Of a stretch of 21,265 bases of DNA, positions 13,486 through 19,020 are shown piece after piece; the stretch's first letter is position 1; the number at the start of each line of letters is the position of its first letter. Origin of the DNA: VAZQ01 sp050725815 (GTDB taxonomy: Bacteria > Pseudomonadota > Alphaproteobacteria > Rhizobiales > Xanthobacteraceae); the NCBI GenBank assembly GCA_050725815.1, contig JBOHIG010000392.1, positions 1 to 21,265 of the forward strand, given 5' to 3'. The notes beneath the pieces are model-generated. The model was given only the letters and a program-made list of their open reading frames with translations. It was not told where the DNA came from and did not search any database. The translations under genes and the position numbers were made by a program.

Positions 13486-14475
13486 ATGAACTGCTTCTGG
13501 TCGGGGGCGTTGTCAACCGCACTTTTCACTGTGCTCACCCTGCCCGCACAGGCGCAGGACACCACTACGCTACGCTATGGTCAGATCAAAGGCTCGGTGC
13601 GCAGCGTGTCCTCGCTTGCGCTCTATACCGCGCAACGCAAGGGTTTCTTTGCGCGCGAGAAGATCGCGTTGCAGCTCGTGCGGCTTCCCGGCGTTCGCCA
13701 CATGGTCGAAGGGCTGGACAAGAACACCGTCGATGTCAGCCACACTGCGACGCCTTATTTGATTCAGGCGGTGCTGAAAGGCTCGAACACCGCCGCGATC
13801 GTCGGCGGGCCGGCCAACACCATCTTCAGCCTCATCGCCAAGCCCGAGATCAAGTCGTTCGGCGGCCTCAAGGGCAAGCTGGTCGCAATGTCGCTGCCGG
13901 TCGATACCATCTCGATCGCGAGCCGGCTGCTGCTCGCCAGGCATGGACTCAAGGAGGCGGCGTTTCGCACAAAGGAACTGATTGGCACCAAGACCCGTGC
14001 AAGCTGCCTCGCGAGCGGCGAGTGTGACGCCGCCCCGCTCGGCCAGCCCGACGACATTCAGTTCGCGTCGAAAGGGTATTCCAAGCTCGGCGATTCGCTC
14101 GAGGTCATCCCGGTGCTGCAATTCAACGTGATCGCCGCCCGCCGCGACTGGGCGGCGAAGAACAGGGATGTCGCAGTGCGCTTCGCACGCGCCTTCGGCA
14201 ACGCCTACAAGTTCATGCGCGATCCCAAGAATCGCGATGAGGTGACGACCATCCTGGCCGAGACGACCGGCGCGACGCCCGACATCGCGCGGCGGATGCT
14301 CGCCTTCTACTACGAGCCCGATCGCGGCGTCATGCCGAGACAGGCGGAGATCAGCATTCCAGGTCTGGCGATGGTCATCTCGCTGCTCGGCCAAAGCGGC
14401 GCACTCAAGGGCGGGCTGCCCGCCCCCGAGCGTTTCGTCGATCTGCAATACCTCAAGGCCGCCGGCCTGCAGTAG
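13486..14475 (+). CDS. ABC transporter substrate-binding protein, NMT1/TauA-like
   Basis: 329 residues with a signal peptide (cleavage about AQA/QD, residue 23). The body starts LRYGQIKGSVRSVSSLALYTAQRKGFFAREKIALQLVRLPG, typical of the NMT1/SsuA/TauA family of periplasmic receptors that feed ABC importers for sulfonates, nitrate, thiamine precursors or aromatic acids. It sits 53 bp after the amidohydrolase gene on the same strand with its own strong Shine-Dalgarno (GGGAGGA). No ABC permease or ATPase gene accompanies it. If the molybdoenzyme really oxidises sulfite, a TauA-type receptor for an organosulfonate would fit, but that is inference only. Confidence 0.85.
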   Translation: MNCFWSGALSTALFTVLTLPAQAQDTTTLRYGQIKGSVRSVSSLALYTAQRKGFFAREKIALQLVRLPGVRHMVEGLDKNTVDVSHTATPYLIQAVLKGSNTAAIVGGPANTIFSLIAKPEIKSFGGLKGKLVAMSLPVDTISIASRLLLARHGLKEAAFRTKELIGTKTRASCLASGECDAAPLGQPDDIQFASKGYSKLGDSLEVIPVLQFNVIAARRDWAAKNRDVAVRFARAFGNAYKFMRDPKNRDEVTTILAETTGATPDIARRMLAFYYEPDRGVMPRQAEISIPGLAMVISLLGQSGALKGGLPAPERFVDLQYLKAAGLQ

Positions 14476-14478
14476 ACA

Positions 14479-14491
14479 CTCGGTTTGCGAG
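14479..14491. terminator. Weak hairpin between convergent genes
   Basis: CTCG-GTTTG-CGAG is a 4-bp stem in the 27-bp gap between the NMT1-like gene and the convergent DUF1993 gene. It lacks a T-tract and is short; it may also belong to a degenerate copy of the CTAG-bounded repeat that ends at 14506. Confidence 0.2.
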
Positions 14492-14502
14492 CGCAATTTC
14501 CA

Positions 14503-15018
14503 CTAGAGATTGACCGGCTGGCTCATGAAGTCGCGCTTTTCGAGCGCGACGCCGCAATGGCGCAGCAGATCGTAGGCTGTGGTGCAGTGGAAATAGAAAT
14601 TCGGCAGGATGAAGTTGAGCAGCAGCGCCTGCCCGGTGAATTTCCGCTCATTGGTGCCGAACTTGAGCGTGATGTCCTTGTCCTCGGTGCCGTCGATCTG
14701 GTTCGGCTTAAAGCCCTTCACATGCTCGATCACCTTGTTCACCCGCGCCTTCAGCTCGGCGAAATTTTCCTCCGTGTTCGGCATGTTCGGCATCTCCGTG
14801 CCGGCGAGCGCGCTGCAGCAGCGCATGGCATGGGTCGTCGCCTGCTGCACCTGCCGCGAATAAGGATACATGTCGGGGAAGAACCGCATGTGGAACAGGA
14901 AATTGGCGTCGAGCTGCTTGGCCTCGATATGCGCGGCGGCCTTGTCGATGCAGTTCGACTGCCCGGTCAGAAACTGTACGAAGATCGGGACCGACACCTT
15001 GTACATGGAGATGGTCAT
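14503..15018 (-). CDS. DUF1993 family protein
   Basis: 171 residues from the ATG at 15018, which has a Shine-Dalgarno (AAAGGACG, 5 nt upstream); a longer reading to 15081 adds a basic tail without one. The sequence MTISMYKVSVPIFVQFLTGQ at the start and the four-helix pattern with HMRFFPDMYPYSRQVQQA and LPNFYFHCTTAYDLLRHCGV identify the DUF1993 family, which belongs with DinB-like helical bundle proteins. Biochemical function is unknown. It is convergent with the NMT1-like gene and divergent from nrnC across the repeat array. Its TAG stop is part of a CTAGTGG sequence like the ends of the palindromic repeats in this window. Confidence 0.9.
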   Translation of the reverse strand: MTISMYKVSVPIFVQFLTGQSNCIDKAAAHIEAKQLDANFLFHMRFFPDMYPYSRQVQQATTHAMRCCSALAGTEMPNMPNTEENFAELKARVNKVIEHVKGFKPNQIDGTEDKDITLKFGTNERKFTGQALLLNFILPNFYFHCTTAYDLLRHCGVALEKRDFMSQPVNL

Positions 15019-15111
15019 TGAACGTCCTTTATTCTGGCAACATGCGGTGCGCCGGAGCTTAGCGGCCCGCCGATGCAACACAAGGGTATCGAGGCATCTT
15101 GGCCTGCGCGT

Positions 15112-15189
15112 CTAGTGGAGTGATTTGGCACTCGCTACCCACCTGGACGCGAGTTCGAGAAGCGAATGTCAAATCTAAAACTCCACTAG
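15112..15189 (-). repeat. CTAG-bounded palindrome, copy F
   Basis: 78 bp. Outer stem CTAGTGGAGT/ACTCCACTAG (10 bp), inner stem of 15 bp with two mismatches, a one-sided TAAA bulge on the right arm and a 28-bp loop. Orientation is given by the bulge (right side = minus). Its sister copy G is at 1-45 in the opposite orientation. The last CTAG (15186-15189) is shared with copy A. Confidence 0.85.
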
Positions 15190-15262
15190 TGTCCCGAATC
15201 CGAAGTTCGCAAGAGCCAATCCGCGAGTCCATTTGCGAACTTCGGATTCAAAGGGACACTAG
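15186..15262 (-). repeat. CTAG-bounded palindrome, copy A (left half of composite unit 1)
   Basis: 77 bp. Outer stem CTAGTG+TCCC, perfect 17-bp inner stem GAATCCGAAGTTCGCAA with its complement, AAA bulge on the right arm, and a 20-bp loop. Shares its first CTAG with copy F. Confidence 0.9.
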
Positions 15263-15275
15263 AATCAATATGTTG

Positions 15276-15351
15276 CTAGTGTGGCTTTGGTTCAGAAGTT
15301 CGCTCCCGACCAAGCGGCCCAGTATGGCGAACTTCTGAACCGCCACACTAG
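15276..15351 (+). repeat. CTAG-bounded palindrome, copy B (right half of composite unit 1)
   Basis: 76 bp. Outer stem CTAGTG+TGGC, TTT bulge on the left arm, perfect 15-bp inner stem GGTTCAGAAGTTCGC with its complement. The last CTAG (15348-15351) is shared with copy C. Confidence 0.9.
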
Positions 15352-15423
15352 TGGTCCTTCGATTCTAACATTCGCAAAATCGCTCGCTGAAACGGGATGC
15401 GAATGTTAGAATCGGACCACTAG
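15348..15423 (+). repeat. CTAG-bounded palindrome, copy C
   Basis: 76 bp. Outer stem CTAGTG+GTCC, TTC bulge on the left arm, perfect 16-bp inner stem GATTCTAACATTCGCA with its complement. Same orientation as copy B, mirroring the F/A pair on the other side of the spacer. Confidence 0.9.
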
Positions 15424-15434
15424 CTTCTTGTTGA

Positions 15435-15481
15435 AGCATGATCTTTTCCGAAAACCGGTTCCCACTTTTCGGGATCATGCT
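15435..15481. repeat. Common Hyphomicrobiales intergenic palindrome (GCATGATC type)
   Basis: AGCATGATC at 15435 and GATCATGCT at 15473-15481 form the outer stem; CCGAAAA and CTTTTCGG form an inner stem with CCGGTTCCC in the loop. This palindrome type is very frequent between genes in Bradyrhizobium and relatives (from general knowledge). It ends one base before a CTAG (15482-15485), and the Shine-Dalgarno of nrnC starts within that CTAG. Confidence 0.8.
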
Positions 15482-15494
15482 CTAGGGACCCGCA

Positions 15495-16112
15495 ATGACC
15501 ATTCGTCTGCACCGGGGCGATCTGCCCGATCTTGCCCGCTACCAGGGTGGCGCCGTCGCGATCGACACCGAGACCATGGGTCTCGCAGTGCAGCGCGATC
15601 GGCTCTGCGTGGTCCAGCTCTCGCCGGGCGACGGCTCTGCCGACGTGGTGCAGATTGCCGCCGGAGGCTCGCCGGCGCCGAACCTGATCAAGCTCCTCGC
15701 CGACGAACGAAGCCTCAAGCTGTTCCATTTCGCGCGCTTCGACCTCGCGACGCTCTTCCAGGCCTTCAACGTGATGCCGGGGCCGGTCTATTGCACCAAG
15801 GTGGCCTCGCGGTTGGCGCGCACCTACACCGACAAGCACGGCCTCAAGGACCTGGTGCGCGAGCTCCTCGGCGTCGACATCTCGAAACAGCAGCAGCTCT
15901 CGGACTGGGGCTCCCCGGAGCTGACCGAGGCCCAGGTCGCCTATGCCGCCTCCGACGTGCTCCATCTGCACGCGTTGAAGGCCAAGCTCGATGCGATCCT
16001 CGTTCGGGAGGGCCGCATGGAGCTGGCGGAAGCGTGCTTCCGCTTCCTTCCCCACCGGGCCCGGCTGGACCTGCGGGGCTGGGCGGAGGACGACATTTTC
16101 GCCCATAGTTAA
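15495..16112 (+). CDS. nrnC: NrnC-type 3'-5' exoribonuclease (RNase D-like oligoribonuclease)
   Basis: 205 residues, only the DEDDy exonuclease domain with no HRDC domain, which is the length and form of alphaproteobacterial NrnC rather than full-length RNase D. The catalytic residues are visible: Asp24 and Glu26 (AIDTET), Asp83 (FARFDL), Tyr150 and Asp154 (YAASDVLHL). NrnC removes short RNA oligonucleotides, including the dinucleotide pGpG from cyclic di-GMP turnover, in bacteria without Orn. It stands directly upstream of lptC, as is usual in this order. The Shine-Dalgarno AGGGA begins inside the CTAG that closes the repeat array, only 9 nt separating that CTAG from the ATG, so no promoter fits between array and gene. 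Start chosen for this ribosome binding site. Confidence 0.9.
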   Translation: MTIRLHRGDLPDLARYQGGAVAIDTETMGLAVQRDRLCVVQLSPGDGSADVVQIAAGGSPAPNLIKLLADERSLKLFHFARFDLATLFQAFNVMPGPVYCTKVASRLARTYTDKHGLKDLVRELLGVDISKQQQLSDWGSPELTEAQVAYAASDVLHLHALKAKLDAILVREGRMELAEACFRFLPHRARLDLRGWAEDDIFAHS

Positions 16113-16232
16113 CGGGCCTTACGATGCCGCGGCCGGGCCACATTTCTGCGCGATCTTAGGCCCGAAATCGGTAAAATCGCAGGGCGGGGCAGCCTGATTC
16201 TCTCCGCCGCGGGCCGGTATGGGGAACACCGT

Positions 16233-16931
16233 TTGACCGCAATGTCGCAGATCGAGGGCCGCCGGCACGACTTTGTCCGGTCCGGTCGCAACAACGATCA
16301 CGTCTTCCGCGCAGCGATGCGTCATAGCCGTGTCGTGCGGGTGCTGCGCATAGGCATTCCGCTTGGCGTCGTTCTGAGCGTGGCGGTGACGATCGCGGCG
16401 ATGACCTGGCTCGATCCGCTGAGCGCGCTCGCCAAGCTGCCGGTGAGCAGCGACGGCCTCGTCGTCTCGGGAAGCAAGATCACGATGCAACAGCCGCGCC
16501 TTGTCGGCTTCACCCGGGACTCGCGGCCCTATTCGGTCACCGCTCGGAGCGCGGCGCAGGATATCACCAAGCCCGATACGATCGAGCTGCGGGATATCCG
16601 CGCAATCATGACAGCGCGCGATCAGAGCAAGATCGACGTGGTCGCGAAGGACGGCATCTACGACGGCAAGACGGAGATACTGACGCTGCACGACAATGTC
16701 GTCGTTACGACGCCGACTTATATCGTGCGGCTCAAGCAGGCCGTCGTGGGCGTGAAGACCGGGAATGTGGTCTCCGAGCATCCGGTCGAGGTCAAGATGC
16801 CGCAAGGGACGATCAACGCCAATCGCCTCGAAGTGGAGAACTCCGGCGAGGTGCTTCGCTTCGATGGCGGCGTCGACATGGTTATCGACGGCGACAGCGT
16901 GCGCCAAGAGGCAGCAGCGGGAACGCCGTGA
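16233..16931 (+). CDS. lptC: LPS export ABC transporter periplasmic protein LptC
   Basis: 232 residues. A single membrane segment at about 37-58 (VLRIGIPLGVVLSVAVTIAAMTWL) anchors a periplasmic beta-jellyroll domain (LptC/DUF1239) that passes lipopolysaccharide from the LptBFG transporter to LptA. The N-terminal cytoplasmic tail is about 36 residues. The start used is TTG at 16233 because GGGGA lies at good spacing before it; the ATG at 16242 is an alternative three codons downstream. The gene ends in a 4-bp GTGA overlap with lptA. 120 bp separate it from nrnC. Identification rests on the membrane anchor, the domain pattern (GVKTGNVVSEHPVEVKMPQG) and the lptC-lptA-lptB order. Confidence 0.9.
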   Translation: MTAMSQIEGRRHDFVRSGRNNDHVFRAAMRHSRVVRVLRIGIPLGVVLSVAVTIAAMTWLDPLSALAKLPVSSDGLVVSGSKITMQQPRLVGFTRDSRPYSVTARSAAQDITKPDTIELRDIRAIMTARDQSKIDVVAKDGIYDGKTEILTLHDNVVVTTPTYIVRLKQAVVGVKTGNVVSEHPVEVKMPQGTINANRLEVENSGEVLRFDGGVDMVIDGDSVRQEAAAGTP

Positions 16932-17611
16932 CAGAGCAAACGTTCCAGTCCCCGATCCGTTCGTTAGTCGTTGCGGCGCTGGCCGTGGCGATGGCGCTCG
17001 GCGTGTGCACTGCATCCGCGCAATCGCAGAAGAGCCAACCCCAGAAGAACGTCACTCCCTTCGGCGGAATCGAAGTCAAGCGCGGCCAGCCGGTGAAAAT
17101 TCAGGCAACCAGCCTGGAGGTGCGCGACAAGGAGAAGAAGGCGACCTTCCGCGGCGATGTGCATGTCGTGCAAGGCGAGACGGATTTACGCTGCCATACC
17201 CTCGTCGTCTATTATGACAACGAGAGCGGTGCATCCAAGGCGAGTGCGTCCAAGGCAGGTGCGCCCAGGGTGAAGGAAGCTTCGGCAAAGGATCCGTCGG
17301 CCAAGCGCGATCAGCAGATCCGCAAGATGATAGCGACCGGAAACGTCATCATCGTGACCCAGAAAGGTCAGCGGGCGAGGGGCGATCGCGGGGATTTCGA
17401 CATGCACTCAAACACCGTCGTCTTGACCGGCAATGTGGTCGTCGCGAGCGGCGACGACGTATTGCGCGGGCAGCGGCTGGTGGTCGATCTGACGACCGGC
17501 GTGTCGCGGATGGAGTCCGGCGGGGGACGGGTCGAGGGCCTGTTCCAGTCGAAGGGCGGTCAGAATCCGGTGCGGTCGCAGCGCCCGGCCAAGGCGCAAC
17601 GGGAGCCGTAG
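16928..17611 (+). CDS. lptA: LPS transport periplasmic protein LptA (OstA-like)
   Basis: 227 residues beginning with GTG in a 4-bp overlap with lptC. A signal peptide runs to about residue 31 (cleavage TASA/QS). The OstA-like domain follows, with repeating beta-strands such as IQATSLEVRDKEKKATFRGDVHVVQGETDLRC and ARGDRGDFDMHSNTVVLTGNVVV. LptA bridges LptC in the inner membrane to LptD in the outer membrane. Between the two halves of the domain is an insert of about 30 residues rich in Lys, Ala and Ser (about 100-130), which would form an exposed loop. C-terminal basic tail (about 212-227). Part of the lptCAB operon, with lptB starting close downstream. Confidence 0.93.
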   Translation: MTEQTFQSPIRSLVVAALAVAMALGVCTASAQSQKSQPQKNVTPFGGIEVKRGQPVKIQATSLEVRDKEKKATFRGDVHVVQGETDLRCHTLVVYYDNESGASKASASKAGAPRVKEASAKDPSAKRDQQIRKMIATGNVIIVTQKGQRARGDRGDFDMHSNTVVLTGNVVVASGDDVLRGQRLVVDLTTGVSRMESGGGRVEGLFQSKGGQNPVRSQRPAKAQREP

Positions 17612-17681
17612 TCGGTTGCAGCGAGTTCGGTCGGCGACCTGTGAAACGCAATCAGCAAGAGACATCGGCTTCGAGGCAGGC

Positions 17682-18764
17682 GTGCGCGATTTCCTGGGAT
17701 TATTTCGCGGTACATCGCGGCGCCGACGAGATCAGGGCTCCGGCTTCTGGCGAATCGATTTGAAATCGCTCGGCGGACCGATCACTGCCGCGGCCACCGA
17801 GATGCTCAATCTGCCCCGGGCTCGCCGGCAAACGCGCGCCGAACCCGCCAGGCCACGCCCGGCGCCCGAACCTCGCCGGAACGCAGTGCAACGCGAGCCG
17901 GCTCGCTTGGACGCGCACACTCACGCAGATGCGCATGCTCAATTCGATGCGCATACCCAGTTGAATGCGCATCAAGCGCCACGCCGCGCAGCGGCGCAAC
18001 GGCCGGTGCATCGGCAGGCCGTTCGGGACGATCGGCTGCAGGATTCGTTCCTTGCCGCGCACGGCGTCGAGAAGTCCTTCGGCGGGCGCAAGGTTGTCGA
18101 TGGCGTGCACATCTATGTGCGGCGCGGAGAAGCTGTCGGCCTGCTCGGGCCGAACGGCGCCGGCAAGACCACCGTGTTCTACATGATCACCGGTCTGATC
18201 AAGGCCGATCGCGGCCGCATCGAGCTCGACGGCCACGACGTCACTGTCCTCCCGATGTATCAGCGTTCGCGCCTCGGCATCGGCTATCTGCCGCAGGAGG
18301 CGTCCATCTTCCGCGGTCTCAATGTCGAGGACAACATCCGCGCGGTTCTCGAAGTGGTGGAGCCCAACCGCCGCCGGCGGGAGGCCGATCTCAACGCCCT
18401 GCTGGAGGAGTTCGACATCGCGCGGCTGCGCAAGACGCCTTCGATCGCGCTGTCCGGCGGCGAGCGCCGCCGGGTCGAAATCGCGCGCGCGCTGGCGTCG
18501 CGTCCGAACTATATGCTGCTCGACGAGCCCTTCGCCGGCATCGATCCGATCGCCGTCGGCGACATCCAGGCGCTGGTGCGCCACCTGACCAACCGCGGCA
18601 TCGGCGTCTTGATCACCGACCACAATGTGCGCGAGACGCTTGGTCTCACCGATCGCGCCTACATCATCTACTCCGGTCAGGTGCTGATGGAGGGCCGCGC
18701 CGAGGACATCGTCAACGATCCGGAGGTTCGTCGCCTCTATCTGGGCGATGAGTTCCGCCTCTGA
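17682..18764 (+). CDS. lptB: LPS export ABC transporter ATP-binding protein LptB with long N-terminal extension
   Basis: 360 residues from GTG 17682 (GAGG 7 nt upstream); a TTG at 17616, 4 bp after lptA, would give 382. The ABC domain covers about 122-360: Walker A GPNGAGKTT (156-164), signature LSGGE (257-261), Walker B MLLDEPFAGID (278-288) and His314 of the switch. It ends YLGDEFRL, typical of LptB. It powers lipopolysaccharide extraction with LptF and LptG, which are elsewhere. LptB is normally about 240 residues; here some 120 basic, Pro/Ala/Arg-rich residues precede the ATPase, including a histidine-rich hexapeptide repeat (about 77-98). N-terminal extensions occur in relatives, from general knowledge, but this repeat looks peculiar to the strain. 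Confidence 0.92.
   Translation: MRDFLGLFRGTSRRRRDQGSGFWRIDLKSLGGPITAAATEMLNLPRARRQTRAEPARPRPAPEPRRNAVQREPARLDAHTHADAHAQFDAHTQLNAHQAPRRAAAQRPVHRQAVRDDRLQDSFLAAHGVEKSFGGRKVVDGVHIYVRRGEAVGLLGPNGAGKTTVFYMITGLIKADRGRIELDGHDVTVLPMYQRSRLGIGYLPQEASIFRGLNVEDNIRAVLEVVEPNRRRREADLNALLEEFDIARLRKTPSIALSGGERRRVEIARALASRPNYMLLDEPFAGIDPIAVGDIQALVRHLTNRGIGVLITDHNVRETLGLTDRAYIIYSGQVLMEGRAEDIVNDPEVRRLYLGDEFRL
17913..17975 (+). repeat. 18-bp in-frame tandem repeat in lptB (3.5 units)
   Basis: Units start at 17913, 17931, 17949 and 17967 (partial), each beginning GCGCAY. They encode AHTHAD, AHAQFD, AHTQLN and AHQ, a histidine-rich stretch. The period is six codons, so copy number could change without breaking the frame. 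Confidence 0.75.
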
Positions 18765-18777
18765 GCCCGGAAGGCTC
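18763..18777 (+). terminator. Hairpin right after lptB
   Basis: GAGCC-CGGAA-GGCTC is a perfect 5-bp stem that starts inside the lptB stop codon. No T-tract follows, so it may only weakly terminate or may protect the transcript end. The two palindromes at 18799-18965 follow at once. Confidence 0.3.
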
Positions 18778-18798
18778 CGGTTAAGGCCCTCAAGCGGA

Positions 18799-18874
18799 CT
18801 AGTGCCCCGCTTCCGAAGTTCGTGTTACATCGCAGCATTCTCCGACACGAACTTCGGAAGCACAGGGGCACTAG
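18799..18874 (-). repeat. CTAG-bounded palindrome, copy D
   Basis: 76 bp. Outer stem CTAGTG+CCCC, perfect 17-bp inner stem GCTTCCGAAGTTCGTGT with its complement, ACA bulge on the right arm, 19-bp loop. Confidence 0.9.
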
Positions 18875-18887
18875 CAACCTCATGATT

Positions 18888-18965
18888 CTAGTGCCGCTTT
18901 TCGATTTGAAGTTCCTGAGCGAGATTGCGGCAAGTGGTGCAGTAACTTCAAATCGGCGGCACTAG
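18888..18965 (+). repeat. CTAG-bounded palindrome, copy E
   Basis: 78 bp. Outer stem CTAGTG+CCGC, TTTT bulge on the left arm, inner stem CGATTTGAAGTT (12 bp perfect) followed by one mismatch and three more pairs. Confidence 0.88.
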
Positions 18966-19020
18966 TATACACCGACTCTGGAACCGGCTAAGCAAGAACC
19001 GGACCAGTTTCGAAGGCACC

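Larger units (their letters stand above)
15186..15351. repeat. Composite unit 1: two facing palindromes around a 13-bp spacer
   Basis: Copies A and B are separated by the spacer AATCAATATGTTG with their bulges facing it. The inverted complement of composite unit 2 (18799-18965) has the spacer AATCATGAGGTTG, identical at 10 of 13 positions, and the same facing arrangement, so the 166-167 bp pair appears to be a unit in its own right. Confidence 0.8.
18799..18965. repeat. Composite unit 2: two facing palindromes around a 13-bp spacer
   Basis: Copies D and E face each other across CAACCTCATGATT. Read on the other strand this spacer matches that of composite unit 1 at 10 of 13 positions, at the same length. 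The unit fills most of the 256-bp gap between lptB and rpoN and ends 55 bp before the rpoN start. Confidence 0.8.

Noticed and set aside
15019..15111. tRNA or attachment site at the boundary between accessory and core genes
   Set aside because: No tRNA-like cloverleaf or direct repeat was found; only palindromic repeats mark the boundary.
15112..15423. CRISPR-like array
   Set aside because: Units are palindromes with differing sequences and shared CTAG joints; there is no constant direct repeat with unique spacers and no cas gene.
15112..15423. Integron attC sites
   Set aside because: The bulged palindrome resembles attC in principle, but the core GTT/AAC sites are absent from the ends, there are no cassettes between units, and no integrase is seen.
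18970..19012. Direct repeat of GAACCGG before rpoN
   Set aside because: Two 7-bp copies in GC-rich DNA are within chance expectation, and no promoter hexamers are associated.
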